Assembly (NCBI GenBank): GCA_905221605.1
Contig: CAJNDS010000036.1
Location: 62,001-126,000, forward strand
Origin: Symbiodinium natans
Taxonomy: Eukaryota; Sar; Dinophyceae; Suessiales; Symbiodiniaceae
Direction of reading: 5' to 3'
Length of the DNA: 64,000 nt
Shown here: positions 1 to 8,570 of the stretch, piece by piece
Numbering within the stretch: position 1 is the stretch's first letter
Layout: every line of letters starts with the position of its first letter
The notes under the pieces: model-generated
Told to the model about the DNA's origin: nothing
Database searches by the model: none
What the model saw: only the letters and a program-made list of their open reading frames with translations
Program-made: the position numbers and the translations under genes

Positions 1-148
1 AACTCACAGACAGCTAGATATTTACAAAATCTATAACAATGTTGCAATAAAACTGTGTACATAAGTATATAGATATAGATATTTACATATGTGATTTTAA
101 AGCATTAAAGTTTAAATCAAACAACAAAAACATAAACCAATGTTGAGA
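1..148. other. AT-rich leading segment without a gene
   Basis: AT-rich sequence with short TATAGATA-like runs. No open frame, RNA gene or repeat family is recognised. It ends where the first palindromic family-A repeat begins. Confidence 0.5.
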
Positions 149-249
149 TTGGAATATTCCCTCTACACTAACAGTCCTTGATCGGGATTAAGGTAACCCC
201 CTCTTGTAGTCCCTATGAAGGACTGTTAGTATAACGGTGAACATCCCAA
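149..249. repeat. Palindromic MITE-like repeat, family A, copy 1
   Basis: About 100 bp, nearly self-complementary. It opens with a TTGG-ATRTTCCC arm followed by CTAACAGTCC, and closes with GGACTGTTAGTATA and GAACATCCCAA. The same layout recurs at 14979, 15871, 16961, 30856, 31441, 37126 and 40530. There is no coding capacity, so it is best read as a non-autonomous fold-back/MITE family. Confidence 0.75.
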
Positions 250-269
250 TATATACCACCCTAAACCCC

Positions 270-1040
270 TAAGCCCTAAAAGCCTAAAAACCCGAAACCC
301 AAAAACCCTACAACCCTAAACCCTAAACCCTAGCCCTAAACCCTAAACCCTAAACCCTAAATCTCTATTGAATATACAAAGCCGGCCTCCTGTGCTCGGG
401 CCGGCAAGGGAGGCTGCACCCGCGCCCTGGGGCCTGCTAGCACTTGGAGAGTTGGAATTGGAGTGTGCTTGTTTAGGTTGTGGGGTTTAGGGTTTAGGGT
501 TTAGGGATAGGGTCTAGGGTTTGGGGTGTAGGGTTAGGGTTCAGGGCTTAGGGGCTAAGTAGGGCAGCTATAGTGGTAGTTGGTGATTCGGGTCTTGCAG
601 TACTCTGAATGCAAGGCTTTGAGGGTCTGGGGTTTCGTTTTGTGGGAGAACCTTTGGGGTTGGGGGTTTAGGGTTTAGTTCAAGTTCACGGTTTTAGGCA
701 CTGCAGTTGTTTGTACATCGCATTCGGTTTTCTGTCCATGGTCAGCGTCGGCATAGTGAAACCTTCAAATATGGGCACTCGCGGCTCCGAAGAGATGCGC
801 TGAGCATGCGTGCAGCAGAGCTTGTAGTCCTCCGAAAAGTGGATGTCCATGTGTCGTGCTACCGCTGAGCGCACGGACACGCCCGAGCCAGGCGCCAGTT
901 CAACGCGGTAAACCCATGTGCCGCAAGTGGACCAGCTCATGCTCGCCAACAGAGGGCTTGGAGGGCTTGGGGTTTCTAGGGTGCAGCGGATAAGGGTTTA
1001 GGGTTTGGGGTTTGGGGTTTAGGGTTTAGGGTTCAGGGTT
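270..1040. repeat. Telomere-like (CCCTAAA)/(TTTAGGG) blocks with short unique inserts
   Basis: CCCTAAA units occur at about 270-360. They flip to TTTAGGG orientation at about 480-545, 660-680 and 990-1040. Between them lie a GC-rich piece (362-470) and the open fragment at 690-948. The switches in orientation rule out one continuous telomere and indicate interstitial telomere-like repeats. Confidence 0.8.
690..948 (-). pseudogene. Possible captured coding fragment (about 86 codons)
   Basis: The minus strand stays open for about 86 codons across exactly the non-repeat insert between telomere-like blocks. Amino-acid composition is mixed and protein-like (Cys, Trp and Tyr present, no low complexity). 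No family is recognised, and neither a bounded gene nor splice sites can be shown. It could be an exon-sized host fragment caught between telomeric repeats, or a chance frame. Confidence 0.25.
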
Positions 1041-1044
1041 GGGG

Positions 1045-1389
1045 ATGGGCGGGGGGTTTGTGGGGAGAAGGCCGGCTGTTTTTTTCATGGTCTTGGTTCA
1101 GGGTTTTGGTTTGAAGGGAAGTTCTAGTTGGGTGACAAGCGCCCTAAATAAGAGTATCGCCCGTTATAGTTATAGCTACCCTACTTATAACCCCACTTAC
1201 AACCACCCATGCACCTCCCCAAGTCTTCGGGCACTAGAAGTTCCATAAACGGGGTCTCAACGACGGGTAGATGGAGTAGTTCCCCGAATTCGGATCCCAA
1301 CAAATGGGGATCCTGATTCTAATGCCGTGCTGTACTATAAATAGGACCCAAAGAGGGACCTAAACCCTAAACCCTAAACCCTAAGCCCT
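1045..1389. other. Intergenic mosaic with a partial family-C repeat
   Basis: Holds half of a family-C inverted repeat (about 1,140-1,235; ends with ACCCATGCACCTCC). It also has GGATCC-containing unique DNA and a short CCCTAAA block at about 1,362-1,393. No gene is seen. Confidence 0.5.
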
Positions 1390-1509
1390 AATAGTTGCTT
1401 AAGAACCGCGCCCCCCCCCCCCCCCCTCCCCCCACACAAAAGAAATCCTTGTAAGGGTAGTATAGAGATTCTCACCATTATCACCTTTCATGTTTGGGTG
1501 GTTCTTAGC
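1390..1509. repeat. MITE-like repeat, family B copy, poly-C core
   Basis: Left arm AATAGTTGCTTAAGAACC and right arm GGTTCTTAGC are inverted relative to each other and match the ends of the cleaner copy at 50947-51050. A run of about 20 C sits just inside the left arm. Confidence 0.55.
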
Positions 1510-1518
1510 CCTAAGGAT

Positions 1519-1595
1519 ATGTACCTCATAATTATGTACGTGGGCCCGAAAGTCACAGTATAGGAAATACTTTAAGGCCTTAGGTACATTGTAGC
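1519..1595. repeat. MITE-like repeat, family E copy
   Basis: Arms TATGTACCT and AGGTACAT flank an internal GGGCCC palindrome and TTTAAGGCC. This is the arrangement seen at 12160, 13458, 26331 and 33444. Confidence 0.6.
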
Positions 1596-1599
1596 CCTA

Positions 1600-2126
1600 A
1601 ACCCTAAACCCTAAATCTCAGGATACGCAAATAGTAGTAATTTAGAGAACTACCCATCTGCAGTGTAGGGTTTAGAGGGTCTATAGGGTCTGTTCGCGGG
1701 CCAAGATTGTGATGCGTTTTGGCTTTTTGCGGAGGTGAAGCGTTGTAATCTACATACCCTAAACCCTAGCCCTAAACCCTAAACCCTGAACCCTAAAACC
1801 CAAACCCAAGAGGCCTTAAACCCTAAACCGAGGCCATTTTTCGGGATGTCGGCAAGGTGAAAGGTTGGGGCTTTCTTCCTCGCTGTGTTTCTCACCTGCG
1901 CCGGGGTTTAGTTCCGTCTCAGCGTGCAAGGACCCACGTCATCGCAGCCGTCTACACCCTAAACCCTAAAGCCTAAAGCCTAAACCCTCCTAAACCCCTG
2001 TAAACCCTAAACCCTAAACCCTAACCCTCAACCCCAGGCCCTACTTGGTTCACCGAGTGGCCTTGTCAGAGAAGCAGCCGAACTGCCTGCCAGCAGCGAC
2101 GCGGCAAACAAAAAAGAACCATTTGA
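1600..2126. other. Telomere-like blocks alternating with short GC-rich pieces
   Basis: CCCTAAA blocks lie at about 1,595-1,615, 1,755-1,800, 1,955-1,990 and 2,005-2,035. They are separated by unique GC-rich pieces of 60-120 bp. No gene is seen. Confidence 0.6.
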
Positions 2127-2440
2127 CAATAGGGTTTAGGGTTTAGGGTTTAGGGTTTAAGGGTTTAGGGGTGTAGGGGTTTAGGGGTTTAGGGGTTGAG
2201 GGGTTTAGGGGCTTAGGGGTTAGGGGTTTAGGGGCTTAGGGGCTTACGGGTTTTTTTAGGGGTTTAGGGGTTTAGGGGTTTAGGGGTTTAGGGGTTTAGG
2301 ATTTAGGGTTTAGGGTTTAGGATTCGGGGTTTAGGGGTTTAGGGGTTTAGGGGTTTAGGGGTTTAGGGGTTTAGGGGTTTAGGGGTTTAGGGGTTTAGGG
2401 TTTAGGGTTTAGGATTCGGGGTTTAGGGGTTTAGGGGTTT
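2127..2440 (+). repeat. (TTTAGGGG)n / (TTTAGGG)n telomere-like array
   Basis: Mostly the octamer TTTAGGGG, with heptamers at both ends and a few degenerate units (GGATTCGGGG). It directly abuts the 3' end of the minus-strand LINE. The same octamer in the same orientation resumes beyond the LINE's 5' end, so the element sits inside this array. Confidence 0.9.
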
Positions 2441-2513
2441 ATGCAAGTGGTCCTGCGGACGATCCATGCGAGAGGCACGCAAAGATCCCTAACGGAGACT
2501 TAGGACAAATGAA

Positions 2514-5500
2514 TTATGAATTCGCACGTCGTTTGGTGCGTTGGGATCGTATGTATCGGTTCCATACTTCAGTGGGATGGACAGTCGGGACATCACATGG
2601 AATTGCCTGTTTGACAGGAGCGAAGGGGCTTTTCATAGCTGTAGCAAAAGACCCCTTATCAAAGATAGCAAAAACTTGATGCCTGATTTCGCGTAGCTCC
2701 TTTGGAGCAAACTGTACTGACTGTACCGGCTCAGATACTCCTGCAAACCTCAAAGACTGCACGCGACGAAGGTTGAAGTCAAAACCTGCGCGGATGCCAA
2801 TCGCTTTGACAGCATGGAGAAAAACTTTCAACTGTGCCCCCAGATTGGGACGACAAAGCTGGAGGCTATGATATTCAGTTTCATGTACCCAGGCAGACGG
2901 CACCTTGCAGTCCTTTAATGCAGGTGGGAGAGTTCCCGTTTTCAAGTTGGCTATGTTCACTGGCGTCACCCAGCCGGTGCGCCGAACAAAAAGGAAATAC
3001 ATCTCAACCAGAGACACCGAAGCAGGGGCAATGGACACAATCTGTGAATGTTGAAGGAAATCGTACAGCACTGTCATGAAACGAGGGTTAAGCAACGCGT
3101 CGCACATGTCCAGCACCGGCCAATGAAAGGCACAAAGCGGGGCTGCCAGCAAATCCACATGAGCTGCATCAATGCAGGGCCTATTAAGGCTGCAAGGGGT
3201 GGTAGCACCTGCTGAAGCGTTGACTGCTTGTGGCTTAGGACCACAAATAACTTCTTTTTGGAGCCCAAAGATTTGTTTGGCAAGCAAAACCTGTGAGTCC
3301 CCTGCTTCACGTGCCTTTAGAACAAGTTTGCGCGCATGAACAGGCCAGTTTTTGCGAGCTTCCTTTGCTGCTGTATCAACAGTCTCGTTATGGTACCCGC
3401 ACCACCTTTCAAATTCAGATGTCAGAGAGCGCCATTCCCGATGAGCCTTGACATGATAGACATGCCAACAGTGGCGTACCGGGGCTAGTGTGAGCCATAC
3501 CTGCCACCAGAGTTCGGTGGCTGCAGCGCGCAACCATCTTGAGTGCACCCACCCTTGTAGAATGAGGACGCGAAGACCGCAAACTACCGCAGAATTGTCG
3601 CAGTAAATACAGCCTCCGTCGCCAGACTGTAAAGCAACCCAGCAAGCAAACAGCTCTGCCCTATAGTTACTTTGCACGCCCGGAAGTGGGCCACTGTTGG
3701 CCACAGAATTTTCCAAAGAGTTATACTGCGTAAGCACTACAGCCCACCCGCACTGAGGTTGGATCAGATGAGGGTCTGTGCTCCCGTCGGTAAAAACCAC
3801 AAGACGTTCATTAGAAGCTTTATGGATTTGGGGCAGGGGCTGCTGTAGCAACCAGTCTCGACATTGCTTAACCGCAGGTGGGAGGCTAAATAGACCACGC
3901 ACCAACTCCGGCTCTGTAGTTTGTTCGAAAAAATCGCGAGGGAGATCACGTCTGGCAAACTCATAGCGCTCACATACCTTCAGACGGTGTATTTGGGAGT
4001 CTTCCTGTCCGCAATACCTACAGGCACAGTCTTGCTCCGGCAAAAAATGTTTCTTTTGCGAGGAGAAAATGGCAGCCCCAGCCGTGAAACAACCTACAAC
4101 CGAAGCCTTTGCACTCGCGTGGTGGCGCAAAGCAACCGTGTGCATGAAGTGTGCGTCGCCTGCATTTTGCAAGCCAGGCTGCGGCGGCAGCTTGCTAGCA
4201 ATAGTTATCCACCAGTCGTTTAGGACAGAAGATTGCAGGTTTCGCTTGCTTATGAATCCCAGATGGAAAGAGTTTCCCGACCTATCCAAACACACCATTC
4301 CCACGTGAGGAACCCAACCTAGGTCCGCAACCTGTTGGAGGAGGTAGCAAAAGGGGCCTGGAACCCTGAATCCACTCTCTAAAGCAGCATTCCAACGACG
4401 TAGAACTGAAGCTTCGTCTGCGACAAAGGCTCGCTGCAATGCACTCACCCTGCGTGTGAACACATGGACGAAAGGCTCATAAATAACTGACGAACCCAAC
4501 ACGGGCGATACAAAATGGTTTCGTTGGTTGGATTTACCCCAAATGGCACAGGAGAACTTTCCCCGAATTTTACTAAATGTGGATGGAGACACCTTTGCAA
4601 GTTCACACCCGAAAAAGATGGCTGGCTGGATTGCACGGGTAAGCACCATGGCTTTGCGGTCGCTTGACCAAGGCATGACCTCCAAACGCTGCAATTTGGG
4701 CTGATTAGCCTCCAGGCGTCTCAAAACAGATCCTGCGGCTTGCTGTTTGCCGGCATTGAAGTCAACTCCCAGGTCATCCACACGGAGCGACACAGACAAA
4801 GGAAAACCCTGGACGACGACTGAACGGAGCCACTGTCGACCTGCAGGAGTTGTTGCATACGCGCGGGTTTTGTCAGGGTTTAACAGTAAATGAAGGCATT
4901 CGGTAGCCTGACAAATGGCCTGGAGGGCGCAGGGCAGACGTTGTGCTGACTGGGACTGAACAGTCCAGTTGTCAACGTATGAGACGAGGCAGCTGCCACA
5001 AGCAGAGACTTGCTGGGTCACAGCCCATGTGACCAGTATCATGGCCGGCACAGCCAATGGACATCCTTCTGGGATGCCTATAGCACTATCAACCGGGCCA
5101 TACATCCCACCCTGGATTCTAAAATACCGGCTTAACCTGTCCAAATAACCTGTATAGGCCGAGACTAGACCTACCTGCCAACCAGCTCTTACTGCAAGGG
5201 CTTGAAGGACATTCCTGTGCACTGTGTTATATGCCTTTGAAAGGTCCAAGGAGACACCAAACAGGTCGGATTGTTCCATGAGTGCTTCTTCAATGTTCGA
5301 GGCAAGTTCCCACGCCGCGTCAGTAGAGCTTTTTCCTGGGACACTACCAAAAAGACCTTTAGGCAAGTGGCCATTCCAGTGCTCAAAAATTTTTTGGGTG
5401 AAAATTTTTCCGAAGAGCCTGTATAAAGTCGGGAGTATAGTTATAGGCCTTCCATCCTTGGCCGTAGAGGGCTCAGACACTTTTGCAACAAGTGACACTG

Positions 5501-8500
5501 CACCGACACAGAGCTCATCGGGCCAGACCCCTGTATCAATGATGCCATTGAACAAGTCGGCCAGCAACGTGCAATCAGACGTGGAAAGACTCTGCAACTC
5601 AGTATTACTAAACCCATCCAAACCTCTAGCTTTGGCACGCTTTAAGCCCTTGATTGCTGCACAAACCTCTTCTCCAGACACATGGGCATTGAAAGGTTCA
5701 AGATGTGGCAAGCCTTGGACTAAATACTCAATGCTCGGCAGATTGACTGGGCGACCGTTATTCCAGTATTGCGACCAAAATGCCTTCAATTCCTGGAACA
5801 GGAAATGGGGGTCCGTGCACCACGACTTCTGCTGGACAGAGCGTTTGAACATTTCTGCATGCATAGGGTCTGTGAGGACCGCCACGTCACCCTGAAGCTT
5901 TGCGACACGCGCGGAACGCTTGCCAAAGCACCATATAGCACCAACTTGAACATGCTTAGGGTCTTGCACACGGAAACGAGCAGGCTGATGTTTGGCACAT
6001 TTAAGCGGCGATATCACCAACCTTGTGGATTTGAGCAAAGCATCAAGCTGACACGGCGCGGGGTTCTTGACGCATTTTGAATGCAGTCCGCCACCATTTT
6101 TCCAATCATCTTCGAAACGTTTCTTACTGATGTTTACCTGTTCTTTTCTAATCAAAGATTTCCAGTGCGCAACTTCAAACTCAACTTTGGGCATGACTTC
6201 GTTGAGCCAGTCCAGTGACGGCACAGAGTTTGGGACAAACAGGGTCAGCTCATTGTTTAAGAGCCATTCAGAAAAACTGGGCGAGAATGCCCTGCTCTTT
6301 AGCAGTTTATCCCAAAGGTTAGTGCACTCATGAGGGTTAATCCGGCGCTGCGCCAAAAAATGAAGCTGACGTAATCTAGAAATCTCTTTAAGTTTTGCAT
6401 TTGTGGATATCCGGTCAGTGACAAATGAGTTGCCAGCATGGATAGCGCAAGGAGCTTCCTGACGCAACTCGACACGCCCTCTGAAGCGGCCTAAGAACTT
6501 GACAGGCAGTTCCGTATCATAAACCTTACTGTGGACCAATTTTGCCTTCTGTTCAAAACCGTCAACAAAACACCTAAAAGCTCCCTTGATATCACCCATC
6601 GACAGTTGTCTGCGGACTTCGCTTGCCGTTTCACCTGCAATCGAGGTTTCTTTTAAGTGCTTCTGAAGATCAGACAACTTGGCCAGATCCATTGGCATAC
6701 GCCACCGTGGAATTTTTTCCTTTATAACACTCCAGTCAAAGCACGCATTTAGGATTGCATGGTCAGTAAACCCCGCCGGGTCAACTTCAAAAGACTTCAG
6801 CGCCTTCCAAGCAAGAGTGTTACAAAGCAAATAATCCAACCTACTTTCCCCTCTATAGGTATTTTCAGGCTGCACGTTGCCAATGGACGCAATTCTGCTT
6901 GCAACATCAACAAACCCTACGTCGGAAGCTTTATGCCAGGCACCTACTTGGGAAATGTCACAATTAAGGTCCCCTACAACAAGAGTTGGGAGATGCATGC
7001 AAGAAACCGTTGCAAAAACTTCATGGAGAAGGGCCTCATTGAGTTCCAAAGATTTGGGAATGCCTGAATGAAAACCATAAACTGCAACAACTCTGACCTG
7101 GCCCTCATTAACCTGAACGAGAGCATCAGCGACTCGACAGGACTTCCACACTGCTGCGTCCCATATGGCGCGCAAGCTTTTGGCGTGGGACCGTGAGCAA
7201 ACCAAAGACCCAAAAGCAGGGCTACGACCACCTTTGGCCTGTACACCTTTGCCTGACGGACCCCCCGTGTCTGAATGCACAAGATACGAGCGCACAGATC
7301 TCGCTTGCCTGTGCAATTTTTCCACACAACGTTGACATGCTGAGGTTTCTGACCACGCAACACAATCAACCTTGCCATCCAACTCAGTCGAGTGCTTGTC
7401 CGCAGAAACGATGTTTCTAAGCTGAATGTTCCATGGCCCGGGGTGGGCCGCTTCCCCAATCCTGCTGCCAAGCAGGAAGGCGAAACAACCCATGGACACC
7501 CTGACAACAAAAGTGGCCCCCCCCCACAAAACCCCCAGCGTGTCGGCACTTTGTTGCTGGGACAGCAAAGACCTCAGTGTGAGTGCGAAACTACCGCACT
7601 GTCTAAACGCGCGTAGCAGATGAATTTCTGCATTGCAAGGCTCTGGCTCGGGCTCAGCAAGCTTAGGGTCTGTGGAAGAGCAAACCCAGTAACTATATCC
7701 AAAAACTACGGTAGTACCCAGCCGGGCCAAGATGTTGGCAACCCAGCCCTCTCCATGTTGAGACAGATCTGGGCCATTGAAAGAGTGGCTCCTGCCTGCG
7801 TGCAACCTGTCCCGTTGCTGAAGGGCCATACAAGGTAGCTCTTTTGAACTGCACTCAGTATTAGGCTTAAAGGAGGGGCAACAAACATTAAGGCAGCCAG
7901 GCTTAACAATGGGGATGAAAGAAGGGAACCATACATACGACATGCAATTGAAATTGTCCGCAGAGGGGACAGTAGAAAAGGCAGCGCCGCGAACATCAAG
8001 CGCAACGTGCAGGTGCATCTTGGTGGTAGGGCCACCAAAACAAAATGGCATACTGCAGCAAAAGTCTTCCTCCGCACTAAACCAACCCCTAAACCGGTAC
8101 CTAAACCAGTGATACTCGCCTAGGCCAGCGCAGCATAGGACTTGCAGCAACACGTTTGACCAGTTAGTACATGGAAGGGGCTTGAAGAGAATAACTATCC
8201 CATCAAAGGCGAGGGGGACTACAGCAACTACCCAAGAACTAACATAACTATCACCCACAGTGTTGGGCCCCTTGGCATTGCTGGTCACAGTAATGACAGC
8301 TCCGCATCGTGGGCCACTCAAGGGACGAATCAACCTTGTCGCATTAACGCCATGACTATCATGAATTAGTGTGGTAGGCAGCCTAAAATAGGCCGGCAGG
8401 CCTGCACAAAAAGGCACCTCTGTCTCTGAAGTTCTTGCAAGCGGAAACGCGTCCTGGCAGTAACCCACCTTACCCACATCATCCACTAAACAAACAACGT

Positions 8501-8513
8501 AACCACCAAACAA
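2514..8513 (-). CDS. LINE ORF2: endonuclease, reverse transcriptase, Zn knuckle, RNase H
   Basis: About 1,999 codons, intact. The N-terminal 350 residues are unassigned and end in AAHPGP (about 355-360), the dinoflagellate LINE signature. APE-type endonuclease follows at about 365-595, with GDLN (about 514), RLDY (about 558) and TDHA (about 583). The reverse transcriptase (about 940-1,240) has motif A SLDLSKAYN (Asp about 1,090), motif B GIPEGCPL (about 1,147) and motif C YVDN (about 1,179), where most RTs have YxDD. A CX2CX7HX4C knuckle lies at about 1,498-1,514. RNase H has FTDGS (about 1,574), YRAEL (Glu about 1,620), YCDNS (about 1,637) and HVKAH/TVDTAA (about 1,687-1,713). The frame has no ATG before about residue 166 and is open back to 8567, directly after the ORF1 UGA. 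Translation is therefore probably by readthrough, or the UGA is a mutation in one polyprotein. The protein would nick target DNA and reverse-transcribe its own RNA there. Confidence 0.93.
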   Translation of the reverse strand: MFGGYVVCLVDDVGKVGYCQDAFPLARTSETEVPFCAGLPAYFRLPTTLIHDSHGVNATRLIRPLSGPRCGAVITVTSNAKGPNTVGDSYVSSWVVAVVPLAFDGIVILFKPLPCTNWSNVLLQVLCCAGLGEYHWFRYRFRGWFSAEEDFCCSMPFCFGGPTTKMHLHVALDVRGAAFSTVPSADNFNCMSYVWFPSFIPIVKPGCLNVCCPSFKPNTECSSKELPCMALQQRDRLHAGRSHSFNGPDLSQHGEGWVANILARLGTTVVFGYSYWVCSSTDPKLAEPEPEPCNAEIHLLRAFRQCGSFALTLRSLLSQQQSADTLGVLWGGATFVVRVSMGCFAFLLGSRIGEAAHPGPWNIQLRNIVSADKHSTELDGKVDCVAWSETSACQRCVEKLHRQARSVRSYLVHSDTGGPSGKGVQAKGGRSPAFGSLVCSRSHAKSLRAIWDAAVWKSCRVADALVQVNEGQVRVVAVYGFHSGIPKSLELNEALLHEVFATVSCMHLPTLVVGDLNCDISQVGAWHKASDVGFVDVASRIASIGNVQPENTYRGESRLDYLLCNTLAWKALKSFEVDPAGFTDHAILNACFDWSVIKEKIPRWRMPMDLAKLSDLQKHLKETSIAGETASEVRRQLSMGDIKGAFRCFVDGFEQKAKLVHSKVYDTELPVKFLGRFRGRVELRQEAPCAIHAGNSFVTDRISTNAKLKEISRLRQLHFLAQRRINPHECTNLWDKLLKSRAFSPSFSEWLLNNELTLFVPNSVPSLDWLNEVMPKVEFEVAHWKSLIRKEQVNISKKRFEDDWKNGGGLHSKCVKNPAPCQLDALLKSTRLVISPLKCAKHQPARFRVQDPKHVQVGAIWCFGKRSARVAKLQGDVAVLTDPMHAEMFKRSVQQKSWCTDPHFLFQELKAFWSQYWNNGRPVNLPSIEYLVQGLPHLEPFNAHVSGEEVCAAIKGLKRAKARGLDGFSNTELQSLSTSDCTLLADLFNGIIDTGVWPDELCVGAVSLVAKVSEPSTAKDGRPITILPTLYRLFGKIFTQKIFEHWNGHLPKGLFGSVPGKSSTDAAWELASNIEEALMEQSDLFGVSLDLSKAYNTVHRNVLQALAVRAGWQVGLVSAYTGYLDRLSRYFRIQGGMYGPVDSAIGIPEGCPLAVPAMILVTWAVTQQVSACGSCLVSYVDNWTVQSQSAQRLPCALQAICQATECLHLLLNPDKTRAYATTPAGRQWLRSVVVQGFPLSVSLRVDDLGVDFNAGKQQAAGSVLRRLEANQPKLQRLEVMPWSSDRKAMVLTRAIQPAIFFGCELAKVSPSTFSKIRGKFSCAIWGKSNQRNHFVSPVLGSSVIYEPFVHVFTRRVSALQRAFVADEASVLRRWNAALESGFRVPGPFCYLLQQVADLGWVPHVGMVCLDRSGNSFHLGFISKRNLQSSVLNDWWITIASKLPPQPGLQNAGDAHFMHTVALRHHASAKASVVGCFTAGAAIFSSQKKHFLPEQDCACRYCGQEDSQIHRLKVCERYEFARRDLPRDFFEQTTEPELVRGLFSLPPAVKQCRDWLLQQPLPQIHKASNERLVVFTDGSTDPHLIQPQCGWAVVLTQYNSLENSVANSGPLPGVQSNYRAELFACWVALQSGDGGCIYCDNSAVVCGLRVLILQGWVHSRWLRAAATELWWQVWLTLAPVRHCWHVYHVKAHREWRSLTSEFERWCGYHNETVDTAAKEARKNWPVHARKLVLKAREAGDSQVLLAKQIFGLQKEVICGPKPQAVNASAGATTPCSLNRPCIDAAHVDLLAAPLCAFHWPVLDMCDALLNPRFMTVLYDFLQHSQIVSIAPASVSLVEMYFLFVRRTGWVTPVNIANLKTGTLPPALKDCKVPSAWVHETEYHSLQLCRPNLGAQLKVFLHAVKAIGIRAGFDFNLRRVQSLRFAGVSEPVQSVQFAPKELREIRHQVFAIFDKGSFATAMKSPFAPVKQAIPCDVPTVHPTEVWNRYIRSQRTKRRANS

Positions 8514-8567
8514 ACGTATAGGCTCGCAAAAAAGGCGCGGGTAGGCTCGTACCAGGACGCCCGCGCT

Positions 8568-8570
8568 TCA
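8568..8570 (-). other. Single in-frame UGA separating LINE ORF1 and ORF2
   Basis: The ORF1 stop reads UGA followed by AGC GCG. The same frame is then open for 18 codons up to 8513 and on through ORF2. Apart from this codon the frame is uninterrupted for about 2,990 codons. This is either a readthrough site or a nonsense mutation. Confidence 0.85.
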
